Below, in pieces: positions 1 to 8,490 of a DNA stretch of 64,000 nt. The position numbers were made by a program, and so were the translations under genes. The stretch spans positions 496,001 to 560,000 of the forward strand of contig NZ_JAPVBL010000001.1 of NCBI RefSeq assembly GCF_026967935.1, written 5' to 3'. A model generated the notes under the pieces. That model did not search any database. It was not told the origin of the DNA and worked only from the letters and a program-made list of their open reading frames with translations. Source of the DNA: Modestobacter sp. VKM Ac-2982. GTDB lineage: Bacteria; Actinomycetota; Actinomycetes; Mycobacteriales; Geodermatophilaceae. Each line of letters opens with the position of its first letter. Position 1 is the first letter of the stretch.

Positions 1-384
1 CCGCAGCCAGCTCTGGTGCGGGTGCCGCCCCCGGGCGACCAGGTCGGCGACGGTGAGCCCCTCGGGCGCCAGCGGCGTCTGCGGCAGCAGGCCCAGCACC
101 TTGGCGACCTCGCGGGTCGGGGTGCTGGTGATCGCCCGGCCGTCGAGCAGCACGGTGCCCGAGGTGGGGCGCAGCAGCCTCCCCAGCGCCTTCAGCAGCG
201 TGGACTTGCCGCAGCCGTTGGGGCCGATGATCGCGGTGAACGACCCGTCGAGGAGCTGGAGGTCCAGGTCGTCGACGACCACGTTGTCGCCGTAGGCCAG
301 CCGGACGCCCTCGGCGGCCAGCCGGACGGCCGGGGGCTGGCCGAGGCCGGCGGGGGAGTCGGTGCGGGAGTCGGTCACGGTCAC
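1..384 (-). CDS. Iron-siderophore ABC transporter ATP-binding protein (partial)
   Basis: N-terminal 128 codons of an ABC ATPase of the FecE/FepC type; the gene runs off the window start. The translation holds Walker A GPNGCGKST at residues 54-62 and a Q-loop LLPQTP (Gln102). The family energises uptake of ferric siderophores by FecCD permeases at the cytoplasmic membrane. The GTG start overlaps the stop of the upstream permease by 4 nt (GTGA), so it is the third gene of a translationally coupled operon. Signature and Walker B motifs lie outside the window. The substrate-binding lipoprotein is not visible here. Confidence 0.93.
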   Translation of the reverse strand, partial: MTVTDSRTDSPAGLGQPPAVRLAAEGVRLAYGDNVVVDDLDLQLLDGSFTAIIGPNGCGKSTLLKALGRLLRPTSGTVLLDGRAITSTPTREVAKVLGLLPQTPLAPEGLTVADLVARGRHPHQSWLR

Positions 385-1475
385 AGGGTCGATCGCCGCC
401 TTCCGCGGACGAGGAGCCAGAGCAGGTACGGGGCGCCGACGATCGCGGTGATCACGCCGACGGGGAAGGACTCGGGCAGCACGGTCCGGGCGACCAGGTC
501 GCTGCTGACCAGCAACAGTGCGCCCAGCAGGGCGGAGGTGATCAGCGGGGGGCGTGAGCCGGCGGTCAGCCGGACGGCGATCTGCGGGACGACGAGGGCG
601 ACGAACTGGATCGGCCCGGCCGCCGAGACGGCGAAGGCGGCCAGGCAGACCGCGACCACCACGACGACGCCCTGGGCCAGCGGGACGCGCACGCCGAGCG
701 CCCGCGCCGTCTCGTCCCCGTACTGCAGGACGCCGAGCACCCGGCTGAGCGCGAGGGCTGCCGGGAGGAGCACCAGGAGCGCCACGGCCAGGGGCAGCGC
801 CTGGTCCCAGCCACGGCCGTTCAGCGACCCGGTGATCCACACGTTGGCGGCGGCGGCGTCCCAGATGGCGCTGCGGGTGAGCAGGTAGTTGACGATCGCG
901 TGGGCCATCGCGGACAGCGCGATGCCGATGAGCACCAGCCGGTAGCCATCGACCCCCTGCCGCCAGGCGAGCCCGAAGACCAGGAAGGCCACCACCATGC
1001 CGCCGAGCAGGGCCGCGGCGGGGACGCCGATCCCGCCCAGCACGCCGGCGGCGGTGGTGCCGGTGCCGCCCAGCACGATCACGCTCACCGCGCCGATCGC
1101 GGCCCCGCCGGTGACGCCCAGGATGTCGGGGCTGGCGAGCGGGTTGCGGGCGAAGGTCTGGATGAGCGCGCCGGACAGGCCGAGGGCCACGCCGACGAGC
1201 ACGGCCACCGCGATCCGGGGCGCGCGCAGCTCCAGCACGACCAGCCGCTGGGTCTCGTCGCCCAGCCCGACCAGGGTGCCGAGCACGTCGGGCACGCCGA
1301 TCGGGTAGTCGCCGCGACCGAGACTGACCGCGGCGGCCAGCACCAGGACCAGCAGGACCGCGATCGGCACCAGCACGTCGCGCACCCGGTAGGTGGTGGA
1401 GACGCGACCGAGCCGCAACGGCCGGCGGGGCCGGGAGCGGGGGGTGGTGGCCCGGACGGGCGCCGTGGCGCTCAC
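381..1475 (-). CDS. FecCD-family iron-siderophore ABC permease (second subunit)
   Basis: 364 aa, the usual FecCD length, with about ten hydrophobic segments after a basic N-terminus. Family-typical stretches include LSGALIQTFARNPLASPDI near residues 100-118 and the glycine-rich GPIQFVALVVPQIAVRL near 290. It forms the membrane channel for a ferric-siderophore or heme complex together with the preceding permease. Its ATG overlaps the previous stop by 4 nt and its own stop overlaps the ATPase start, so all three genes are coupled. FepG-like by order, but the siderophore cannot be told from sequence. Confidence 0.93.
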   Translation of the reverse strand: MSATAPVRATTPRSRPRRPLRLGRVSTTYRVRDVLVPIAVLLVLVLAAAVSLGRGDYPIGVPDVLGTLVGLGDETQRLVVLELRAPRIAVAVLVGVALGLSGALIQTFARNPLASPDILGVTGGAAIGAVSVIVLGGTGTTAAGVLGGIGVPAAALLGGMVVAFLVFGLAWRQGVDGYRLVLIGIALSAMAHAIVNYLLTRSAIWDAAAANVWITGSLNGRGWDQALPLAVALLVLLPAALALSRVLGVLQYGDETARALGVRVPLAQGVVVVVAVCLAAFAVSAAGPIQFVALVVPQIAVRLTAGSRPPLITSALLGALLLVSSDLVARTVLPESFPVGVITAIVGAPYLLWLLVRGRRRSTL

Positions 1476-2542
1476 AGCTGTACCAGCCGGCGGCGGCGGA
1501 TCAGCGCGATGAAGAACGGCGCGCCGACGACGGCCAGCACGATGCCGACCTGCAGCTCACCCGGCCGGGCCAGGACCCGGCCCAGCACGTCGGCCAGCAG
1601 CAGGAGAACCACGCCGAGCAGCGTGGAGTACGGGACCAGCCAGCGGTGGTCGGGGCCGGTGATCGCCCGGGCGACGTGCGGCACCACCAGCCCGACGAAG
1701 GCGATCGGGCCGCAGGCGGCGGTGGCGGCCCCGGTGAGCAGGGTGATCGCGCCCAGCCCCACCACGCGGGCCAGCCAGATCCGCTGGCCCAGGCCCCGGG
1801 CGACGTCCTCCCCGAGGCCCAGCAGGTTCAGCGCCGGGGCGTTGACCATGGCGAGCACCAGGCCCACCACGATGAAGGGGGCGACCTGGGTGAGGACCTC
1901 GGCGTCCCGCCCGGCCAGCGCGCCCACCACCCAGAAGCGGTAGGCGTCCAGCGCGGTCGTCTCGCGGATCGTGACCGCCTGCACCAGGGCGTAGAGCAGG
2001 TAGCTGATGGCCGCCCCCGCGAGCGCGAGGCTCACCGGGCTGGGCGCCCCCCGGCCCGCGGAGCCGATCAGGAAGACCGCGACGCTGCCCAGCAGTGCGC
2101 CGGCGAAGGCGAACCAGACGTACCCGCCGGCGGTGGTGATGCCGAGCAGCCAGATCGAGAGGACGACGGCGAACGACGCACCCGCGGTGACGCCGAGGAG
2201 GCCGGGATCGCCCAGCGGGTTGCGGGTGTGGCCCTGCATCAGCGCCCCGGAGACGGCCAGTGCCGAGCCGGCCAGGACGCCCAGCAGGGTCCGGGGCACC
2301 CGCAGTTCGCGGATGATGACCGTCTCGTCCCCGGGGGTGCTCGGGTCGATCAGGGCCTGCCACACGGTGCCGAGGCCGATCGGCCTCGTCCCGACGGCGA
2401 TGCTGAGCACGCAGACCGCCACGACGACGGCCAGCAGCAGCCACAGCCCCAGCACCCGCGGGGCGATGCCGCGCAGCAGTCCCTGGCGTGGCGCCGGGGG
2501 TGGCGCCTCCTGGGGTGGCCGGGTGGCCGTGCGGTGCACCAC
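1472..2542 (-). CDS. FecCD-family iron-siderophore ABC permease (first subunit)
   Basis: FecCD permease, 356 aa from the start chosen here. Landmarks are VSGALMQGHTRNPLGDPG in the first third and GPIAFVGLVVPHVARAI near residue 275, both typical of FepD/FecC-type channels. I place the start at GTG 2542 because AGGAG at 2549-2553 lies 6 nt upstream. An in-frame ATG at 2626 would add 28 residues, but those would be encoded across a DtxR/IdeR-type operator (2585-2603), so the longer form is unlikely. First gene of the iron-uptake operon. Confidence 0.92.
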   Translation of the reverse strand: MVHRTATRPPQEAPPPAPRQGLLRGIAPRVLGLWLLLAVVVAVCVLSIAVGTRPIGLGTVWQALIDPSTPGDETVIIRELRVPRTLLGVLAGSALAVSGALMQGHTRNPLGDPGLLGVTAGASFAVVLSIWLLGITTAGGYVWFAFAGALLGSVAVFLIGSAGRGAPSPVSLALAGAAISYLLYALVQAVTIRETTALDAYRFWVVGALAGRDAEVLTQVAPFIVVGLVLAMVNAPALNLLGLGEDVARGLGQRIWLARVVGLGAITLLTGAATAACGPIAFVGLVVPHVARAITGPDHRWLVPYSTLLGVVLLLLADVLGRVLARPGELQVGIVLAVVGAPFFIALIRRRRLVQL

Positions 2543-2584
2543 GAGCGGCTCCTGGGACGGCGGTGGGGCCGGGTCCCCCGGCCG

Positions 2585-2603
2585 GCAGGTGAGGCTCACC
2601 TTA
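2585..2603. promoter_or_regulatory. IdeR/DtxR-like iron box
   Basis: The 19-mer GCAGGTGAGGCTCACCTTA has a core palindrome AGGTGA-GGC-TCACCT and, by my alignment, agrees with the actinobacterial iron-box consensus TTAGGTTAGGCTAACCTAA at 14 of 19 positions. It lies 43 nt before the chosen start of the first permease gene, where iron-loaded IdeR/DtxR would block transcription. Repression by iron is inference from family knowledge. Confidence 0.8.
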
Positions 2604-2656
2604 CTCAGCTCCCAGGATCCCGCCACGGCCCGTCCTGAGGGAGGGCGGGTCCTCCC

Positions 2657-3247
2657 TCAGCGGGGGGCGATGCCGGTGACGACGAGGTCGGCGAGCTCCC
2701 GGTAGGCGGCGGCGTCGTCCAGCCCGGTGGTGGCCGTGACCTCACCGCGGTGGATCGCGCTCATCACCGAGGCCACCGCGACGCCCACGAACGAGGCGTG
2801 CACCGGGCGGACGGTGCCGGCGGTGACGCCCTCGCTGACCAGCTGCTGGACGCGGGCCGCGGCGGAGGAGGTGTTGCGCTGGTAGATCTCCCGGGCCGGG
2901 GCGAAGGCGGCCAGGTCGGCGAAGAACGCGGGGGAGGCCGGCTGCAGCTGCTCGGCGACCGCGAGCAGGTAGGCGGTGATCCGCTCGCGGTGGTCGTGCG
3001 GCTCGGCGGCCCGCTGCTCCACCGCGGTCGTCGCGCGCCGGAAGAACCGCTTCACCACGGCGACGACCAGCTGTTCCTTGCTCGCGGCCAGCCCGTAGAG
3101 GGTGCTCTTGGAGCAGCGCAGCCGGCGGGCCAGCTCGTCGAGGGTGAAGGTGGCGAAGCCCTCGGCCAGGAAGACCGCGACCAGCTCGTCCAGCAGCTCC
3201 TCGCGGCGTCCCGGGGCGCGGGCGCTGCGGTTCTCCAGTGACGTCAT
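2657..3247 (-). CDS. TetR-family transcriptional regulator
   Basis: 196 aa, normal TetR size. The N-terminal helix-turn-helix reads FTLDELARRLRCSKSTLYG near residues 38-56, followed by a variable all-helical ligand domain. It is divergent from an acyl-CoA dehydrogenase (start 3380) across 132 bp containing a GCAGTACTGC palindrome. By position it most likely controls itself and that dehydrogenase; the effector could be an acyl-CoA. The target and ligand are inferences. Confidence 0.9.
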   Translation of the reverse strand: MTSLENRSARAPGRREELLDELVAVFLAEGFATFTLDELARRLRCSKSTLYGLAASKEQLVVAVVKRFFRRATTAVEQRAAEPHDHRERITAYLLAVAEQLQPASPAFFADLAAFAPAREIYQRNTSSAAARVQQLVSEGVTAGTVRPVHASFVGVAVASVMSAIHRGEVTATTGLDDAAAYRELADLVVTGIAPR

Positions 3248-3294
3248 CGACCCTCCTCACCGAGCACCGGACCGTAGCAACGAACAGCGGTTGA

Positions 3295-3317
3295 GTACGG
3301 GCGGCAGTACTGCGTAC
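3295..3317. promoter_or_regulatory. Palindromic putative TetR operator
   Basis: The divergent gap holds the perfect 10-bp palindrome GCAGTACTGC (3304-3313), flanked by GTACG (3295-3299) and CGTAC (3313-3317). It lies between the regulator and the acyl-CoA dehydrogenase, where a TetR dimer site is expected. This is sequence symmetry only. Confidence 0.45.
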
Positions 3318-3379
3318 CGTCAAGGAGTACCGCAACCCCGGTCGGGACGGCGTCGTCCCGATCCTCCTGGAGGTGCCCC

Positions 3380-4549
3380 GTGCCCGTCCGTCGTCTGGTC
3401 CCCACGCAGGAGGCCGCCGACCTGCTCGACCTCACGCGGCAGCTGGCCCGCGACGAGCTCGCACCCCGGGCCGCGGCGGCGGAGGCGGCCGAGGAGTTCC
3501 CCCGCGACGTCTTCCGCACCCTGGGCCGGGCCGGGCTGCTGGGCCTCCCCTACGCCGAGGAGCTGGGCGGCGGCGGGCAGCCCTACGAGGTGTACCTGCA
3601 GGTGCTCGAGGAGATCGCCGCGGCGTGGGCCAGCGTCGGTGTCGGCGTGAGCGTGCACGGGCTGTCGTGCTTCGGGCTCGCCACCCGGGGCACGCCCGAG
3701 CAGCAGCAGTGGCTGCCGGAGATGCTCGGCGGTGAGCTGCTGGGCGCCTACTGCCTCTCCGAGCCGCACGCCGGCTCCGACCCGGCGGCGATGCGCACCC
3801 GGGCCGTGCGGGACGGCGACTCGTACGTCCTCACCGGGGAGAAGGCCTGGACCACCCACGGCGGGCACGCCGACTTCTACAAGGTCATGGCCCGCACCTC
3901 CGACGACGGCGCGCGCGGCATCTCCTGCTTCCTCGTGCCCGCCGACAGCGCGGGGCTCACCGCCGACACCGCCGAGCGCAAGATGGGGCTGACCGGCTCG
4001 ACCACCGCGACCATGCGGTTCGACGGCGTGCGGATCGACGCCGACCGGCGGCTGGGCGAGGAGGGCGAGGGGCTCTCGATCGCCCTCGCCGGGCTGGACG
4101 CCGGCCGGCTCGGGATCGCCGCCGTCGCCACCGGCCTGGCCCAGGGCGCGCTGGACGACGCGGTCGCCTACGCGCAGGAGCGGGAGACGTTCGGCAAGCC
4201 GATCATCGAGCACCAGGGGCTGGGCTTCCTGCTCGCCGACATGGCCGCCGCCGTCGAGAGCGCGCGGGCGACCTACCTGTCCGCGGCCCGGCTGCGCGAC
4301 GCCGGCCAGCCCTACGGCCAGCAGGCCTCGATCGCCAAGCTGGTGGCCACGGACAACGCGATGAAGGTGACCACCGACGCCGTCCAGGTGCTGGGCGGGT
4401 TCGGCTACACCCGGGACGCACCCGTAGAGCGGTACATGCGCGAGGCCAAGGTGATGCAGATCTTCGAGGGCACCAACCAGATCCAGCGCCTGGTGATCAG
4501 CCGCGCCCTGGCCCGCGGCGGCGCCCCCACCACCACCGTCGTCCCCTAG
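3380..4549 (+). CDS. Acyl-CoA dehydrogenase
   Basis: 389 aa flavoprotein of the acyl-CoA dehydrogenase family, which introduces a trans-2 double bond into acyl-CoA and passes electrons to ETF. Visible signatures are the FAD/substrate motif CLSEPHAGSD near residue 130 and the C-terminal YMREAKVMQIFEGTNQIQR, whose EGTNQIQ contains the usual catalytic-Glu position. The GTG start is preceded by a GGAGG-type site. The divergent TetR gene suggests inducible expression. Chain-length preference is not readable; a short- or branched-chain acyl-CoA substrate is as likely as a fatty one. Confidence 0.93.
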   Translation: MPVRRLVPTQEAADLLDLTRQLARDELAPRAAAAEAAEEFPRDVFRTLGRAGLLGLPYAEELGGGGQPYEVYLQVLEEIAAAWASVGVGVSVHGLSCFGLATRGTPEQQQWLPEMLGGELLGAYCLSEPHAGSDPAAMRTRAVRDGDSYVLTGEKAWTTHGGHADFYKVMARTSDDGARGISCFLVPADSAGLTADTAERKMGLTGSTTATMRFDGVRIDADRRLGEEGEGLSIALAGLDAGRLGIAAVATGLAQGALDDAVAYAQERETFGKPIIEHQGLGFLLADMAAAVESARATYLSAARLRDAGQPYGQQASIAKLVATDNAMKVTTDAVQVLGGFGYTRDAPVERYMREAKVMQIFEGTNQIQRLVISRALARGGAPTTTVVP

Positions 4550-4563
4550 GGGCTCCGCCTCGT

Positions 4564-4620
4564 CGAGTGACAGTCCAGCGGGGCATCGGCCCGCCGGGAA
4601 CCCCGCTCAGCTGTCACTCG
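4564..4620. terminator. Inverted repeat after acyl-CoA dehydrogenase
   Basis: CGAGTGACAG at 4564-4573 pairs with CTGTCACTCG at 4611-4620, and AGCGGGG pairs with CCCCGCT inside. It starts 15 nt after the dehydrogenase stop. No U-tract follows, as is common in high-GC actinobacteria. Likely transcription terminator; its GAGTG arm resembles hairpins at 26678 and 38467. Confidence 0.65.
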
Positions 4621-4640
4621 CCGTCGAGCGGGCCCCAGCC

Positions 4641-4668
4641 GACCACCGAGATGGCCATTTTGGTGGTC
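4641..4668. repeat. Near-perfect 28-bp palindrome with AGATGGCCAT core
   Basis: GACCACCGAGATGG and CCATTTTGGTGGTC are inverted complements with two G-U-type mismatches. It lies 25 nt upstream of the DUF2277 start. A similar palindrome with core AAGATGGCCATCTT is at 42447-42476. It may be a terminator, an operator or a repeated extragenic palindrome. Confidence 0.6.
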
Positions 4669-4693
4669 GGGGGGCGGGCCTACGCTGCCGGGC

Positions 4694-4963
4694 ATGTGTC
4701 GGAACATCCACGTCCTGCACAACCTGGAGCCCGCCACCACCTCCGACGAGGTCCGGGCGGCGGCGCTGCAGTACGTGCGCAAGGTGAGCGGGTCGACCAA
4801 GCCGTCGCAGGCGAACCAGGCGGCGTTCGACCGGGCGGTCGAGGAGATCGCGCACGCCACGGAGCACCTGCTCGCCGACCTGGTCACCACCGCGCCGCCC
4901 AAGGACCGCGAGGTGCTCGCCGCTCAGGCCCGCGCCCGCGCCGCCGTCCGCTACTCCCGCTGA
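4694..4963 (+). CDS. DUF2277 family protein
   Basis: 89 aa matching the DUF2277 pattern: start MCRNIHVLHNLEPATTSDEV, then a helix ending ALQYVRKVSGSTKPSQAN and a C-terminal ARAAVRYSR. The family is small, conserved in actinobacteria and some proteobacteria, and has no known function. Downstream of the acyl-CoA dehydrogenase but separated from it by two inverted repeats, so probably transcribed alone. Confidence 0.88.
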   Translation: MCRNIHVLHNLEPATTSDEVRAAALQYVRKVSGSTKPSQANQAAFDRAVEEIAHATEHLLADLVTTAPPKDREVLAAQARARAAVRYSR

Positions 4964-5044
4964 GACGCGCGACCACTCCCGCTGACGTACGACGGCCCCG
5001 GCCGACCCGGGTGGGTCGGCCGGGGCGGTCGTGGACGTGCGGGC

Positions 5045-7120
5045 CTACGCGGGCTGCAGCGAACCGAGCACGGCCAGGACGTCGGCCGGACTCTGGGCCG
5101 CCTCGAGGCGAGCGACCTGCGCGGGGTCGACGAAGACCTCCGCGATCCGGCCGAGCAGCTTGAGGTGGTCGTCCCCCGCGCCGGCGACGCCGATCACGAA
5201 CGACACCTCCTTGCCGTTCCAGTCGACGCCCGCGGGGTGCCGCACGAAGGAGATCGCGGTGCGCCGGATGGCCGGCTTGGCCTCGTTCGTGCCGTGCGGC
5301 AGCGCCAGGCGGTTGCCCATGTAGGTCGACACCGAGGTCTCCCGGTCGTGCATGGCCTGCACGTAGGAGGGGTCGACGGCGCCGGCCGCGACCAGCAGCT
5401 CGCCGGCCTCGGTGATCGCCTCGTCCCGGGTGGTGGCGGAGCCGTCCAGGACGATGCTCTCGAGGGCGAGCACGTCGGTGCCGTCGTCGTCGCCGTCCTC
5501 GGCCAGCCGGGAGAGGCCGCCGGCCGCGGCGGGGGCGGTGGCCTCGCGCCCGGGGACGGCGGCACCGTCGGGTGCGGCGGCCGCGGTGGCCTCCTCGGCC
5601 GAGGGCGCGGCGTTGGTCTGCTTCAGCATCTCGACGATCTCGTCGTAGCGCGGGCTGGACATGAAGTCCGACACCGACACGTGCACCGCCGACCCGGTCT
5701 TCTTCTCGGCCCGGTCCGTCAGGTCCTCGTGGGTGACGACGAGGTCGTAGTCGTCGGTCAGGTTGGAGATGGCCTTGTTGACCACGGTCACGTCGTCGAA
5801 GCCGGCGCCGTGCACCTTCTTGCGGAGCACCGAGGCCCCCATGGCCGACGAGCCCATGCCCGCGTCGCAGGCGAACACGATGGAGCGGATCGGGCCCTCG
5901 CTGCGGCCGGTGCGCGCACCGGTCAGGGCCGAGGAGACCGACGACTTCTTGCCCTTGTTCACCTCCATCGCCGCGGTGGCCGCGGTCAGGTCGCCGTCGT
6001 CGTCCTTGTCCAGCTTCAGCAGGAAGGCAGCGACCACGAAGGTGACACCCGCGGCGATCAGCACGGAGGCGGTGACGCCGAGCAGGCTGCTCGGCGGGGC
6101 GGTCGCCCACACGGCGATGATCGAGCCGGGGGACGCCGGCGAGCGCAGACCCGAGCCGAAGAGCACGTTGGTGGCCACGCCGGCCATGCCGCCGAGGATG
6201 ACCGCGAGGATCAGCTTCGGCTTGGCCAGCACGTACGGGAAGTAGATCTCGTGGATGCCGCCGACGAACTGGATGAGGATCGCGCCGGGTGCCGAGGCCT
6301 TGGCCACGCCGCGGCCGAACAGGGCGAAGGCGAGCAGCAGGCCCAGGCCCGGGCCGGGGTTGGCCTCGAGCAGGAACAGGATGGACTGGCCGACCTCGGC
6401 CGCCTCGGTGGTGCCCAGCGGGGTGAGGATGCCCTGGTTGATCGCGTTGTTGAGGAACAGGACCTTGGCCGGCTCGATGAAGATCGAGGTCAGCGGCAGC
6501 AGACCGTTCTCCACCAGGACGTCGACGAGGTTGGAGGCCAGGTCGCTGAAGGCCTGCACGAACGGGCCGGCGACCACGAAGCCGACGATGGCCAGGAAGC
6601 CGCCCCAGATGCCGGCGGAGAAGTTGTTGATCAGCATCTCGAAGCCGGGGCGGATCTTGTGCGCCCACAGCGCGTCGAGCTTCTTCATCGACCAGCCGCC
6701 GAGCGGGCCCATCACCATGGCGCCCAGGAACATCGGCACCGTGGAGCCGGTGATGGCGCCCATGGTGGCGATGGCGCCGACGACGCCGCCACGCAGGTTG
6801 TCGTCGTACATCATCCGGCCGCCGGTGTAGCCGATGAGCAGTGGCAGGAGGTACGTGATCATCGGGCCGACGATCCCGGTGCCCTCGGCGCCGGAGCCCC
6901 AGGCGCCGAGGTCCTCGACGAAGCCGTAGCCGCCGGTGTACCCGACCGCGTCGCCGATCAGGGTGATCCAGCCGGTCTCGATGAACAGGGCGGTGATCAG
7001 CCCCCACGCGATGAACGCGCCGATGTTGGGCAGCACCATGTTCGACAGGAAGGTGCCGAACCGCTGGACGTGCAGCCGCACCCCTCCCGAGCGCGCGGCT
7101 GGCTGGGTGGTCGTGGCCAT
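5045..7120 (-). CDS. mtlA: PTS mannitol-type transporter EIICBA
   Basis: 691 aa fused phosphotransferase permease that imports and phosphorylates mannitol or a related polyol at the membrane. EIIC is residues 1-~370 with many membrane spans (GTFLSNMVLPNIGAFIAWG near the start). EIIB is ~405-490 with FACDAGMGSSAMGASVLRKK and phospho-Cys418. An Ala-rich linker leads to EIIA at ~545-690, with LPHGTNEAK and phospho-His609. I chose ATG 7120, preceded by AGGAGGG about 7 nt away; an in-frame ATG at 7237 would read through a CRP-like site. Divergent from a zinc dehydrogenase. Confidence 0.93.
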   Translation of the reverse strand: MATTTQPAARSGGVRLHVQRFGTFLSNMVLPNIGAFIAWGLITALFIETGWITLIGDAVGYTGGYGFVEDLGAWGSGAEGTGIVGPMITYLLPLLIGYTGGRMMYDDNLRGGVVGAIATMGAITGSTVPMFLGAMVMGPLGGWSMKKLDALWAHKIRPGFEMLINNFSAGIWGGFLAIVGFVVAGPFVQAFSDLASNLVDVLVENGLLPLTSIFIEPAKVLFLNNAINQGILTPLGTTEAAEVGQSILFLLEANPGPGLGLLLAFALFGRGVAKASAPGAILIQFVGGIHEIYFPYVLAKPKLILAVILGGMAGVATNVLFGSGLRSPASPGSIIAVWATAPPSSLLGVTASVLIAAGVTFVVAAFLLKLDKDDDGDLTAATAAMEVNKGKKSSVSSALTGARTGRSEGPIRSIVFACDAGMGSSAMGASVLRKKVHGAGFDDVTVVNKAISNLTDDYDLVVTHEDLTDRAEKKTGSAVHVSVSDFMSSPRYDEIVEMLKQTNAAPSAEEATAAAAPDGAAVPGREATAPAAAGGLSRLAEDGDDDGTDVLALESIVLDGSATTRDEAITEAGELLVAAGAVDPSYVQAMHDRETSVSTYMGNRLALPHGTNEAKPAIRRTAISFVRHPAGVDWNGKEVSFVIGVAGAGDDHLKLLGRIAEVFVDPAQVARLEAAQSPADVLAVLGSLQPA

Positions 7121-7195
7121 GAGGGGCCCTCCTGAGCTGGATCGGCAACCGCGATCGACAGGGGTCGTTCGGGCGTCTGACTGAGCGGTCGATCG

Positions 7196-7211
7196 TGTGA
7201 CGGCGATCACC
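7196..7211. promoter_or_regulatory. CRP/GlxR-like operator
   Basis: TGTGACGGCGATCACC matches TGTGA-N6-TCACA except for the last base. It lies 76 nt upstream of the PTS gene and about 190 nt upstream of the divergent dehydrogenase. Actinobacterial CRP/GlxR proteins bind such sites near carbohydrate genes. cAMP-dependent control is inferred. Confidence 0.6.
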
Positions 7212-7400
7212 CGGATCTGTGTATGTCTGTGTATCAAGCCTTCAAGCCGGGGTCAAGCGCGGACAAACCCACACGATCGCAGAGAGACCCACCCAACCGG
7301 GTGTGTGGCCGCCGTCCTACAGTGATCGGCGACACCCAGTCAGTGGCCAGCCCCGCGGCGCCGGACGGCGTCACCGTCGACACAGCACTCGGAGGACGAC

Positions 7401-8459
7401 ATGAAGGCCCTGCGGTTCTACGCCCCTGAGGACGTGCGGCTCGAGGACGTCCCCGAGCCCGAGTGCGGCCCGGACGAGGTCAAGCTCAAGGTCAAGAACT
7501 GCTCGACCTGCGGCACCGACGTCAAGATCTTCCACAACGGCCACCAGAACCTCTCCCCGCCGCGCACCATCGGGCACGAGATCGCCGGCGAGGTGGTCGA
7601 GGTCGGCGCGAACGTCAACACGACCTACGGCAGCTCCTGGGCGCCGGGTGACCGGGCGCAGGTGATCGCCGCGGTGCCGTGCGGGGAGTGCCACGAGTGC
7701 CGCAAGGGCTGGATGGCGGTGTGCCAGAACCAGACCTCGGTGGGCTACCAGTACGACGGCGGGTTCGCCGAGTACATGATCGTCCCGCAGCAGGTGCTCA
7801 AGGTCGACGGCCTGAACCGGATCCCGGACAACGTCGGCTACGACGAGGCCTCGGCCGCCGAGCCGTTCGCCTGTGCCATCAACGCCCAGGAGCTCCTCGG
7901 CATCGAGGAGGGCGACACCCTCGTCGTCTTCGGCGCCGGGCCGATCGGCTGCATGCACATCCGGATCGCCCGCGGGGTGCACAAGGTCGGCACGGTCATC
8001 CTGGTCGACGTCAACGCCGAGCGGCTGGAGATGTCGGCCAAGGCCGTCCAGCCCGACGAGGTCATCAACGGCGCGGAGACCGACGTGGTCGCCCGGGTCA
8101 TGGAGCTCACCGGCGGCCGGGGCGCCGACGTCATCATCACCGCGACGGCGGCGAACGTCACCCAGGAGCAGGCCATCGCGATGGCCGCCCGCAACGGCCG
8201 GATCTCCTTCTTCGGCGGTCTGCCCAAGACGAACCCGACGATCACCTGCGACTCCAACGTCGTGCACTACCGGCAGCTGCACATCCACGGCGCGAACGGG
8301 TCCGCGCCGGAGCACAACAAGCGGGCGCTGGAGTACATCTCCACCGGCCAGGTGCCGGTCAAGGACCTGATCACCGAGCACCTGCCGCTGGACCGCGTCC
8401 TCGACGCCTTCTCCATCGTGCAGAAGGGCGAGGCGATCAAGGTCACCGTCGAGCCGTGA
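7401..8459 (+). CDS. Zinc-dependent alcohol/polyol dehydrogenase (MDR family)
   Basis: 352 aa medium-chain dehydrogenase. The catalytic zinc site is NCSTCGTD near residues 33-40 with GHEIAGEVVEVG near 59. The structural zinc lobe is PCGECHECRKGWMAVC (~93-108), and the NAD fold begins VVFGAGPIGCMH near 174. The family oxidises sorbitol, threonine or polyol phosphates. It is divergent from the PTS permease and shares its control region, so a polyol-phosphate dehydrogenase role (GatD-like) is plausible. It is not the classical MtlD fold, so substrate is inference. Confidence 0.88.
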   Translation: MKALRFYAPEDVRLEDVPEPECGPDEVKLKVKNCSTCGTDVKIFHNGHQNLSPPRTIGHEIAGEVVEVGANVNTTYGSSWAPGDRAQVIAAVPCGECHECRKGWMAVCQNQTSVGYQYDGGFAEYMIVPQQVLKVDGLNRIPDNVGYDEASAAEPFACAINAQELLGIEEGDTLVVFGAGPIGCMHIRIARGVHKVGTVILVDVNAERLEMSAKAVQPDEVINGAETDVVARVMELTGGRGADVIITATAANVTQEQAIAMAARNGRISFFGGLPKTNPTITCDSNVVHYRQLHIHGANGSAPEHNKRALEYISTGQVPVKDLITEHLPLDRVLDAFSIVQKGEAIKVTVEP

Positions 8460-8490
8460 CCTGTCGGCGCGGCCTCCGCGGGGGGCCGCG

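Noticed and set aside
900-2638. Open frames on the plus strand opposite the FecCD permeases
   Set aside because: Shadow frames: low-complexity His/Gly/Arg peptides without starts or ribosome sites.
5165-7135. 656-aa frame opposite the PTS gene
   Set aside because: Antisense artefact of GC bias; no recognisable domains and no membrane-protein pattern.
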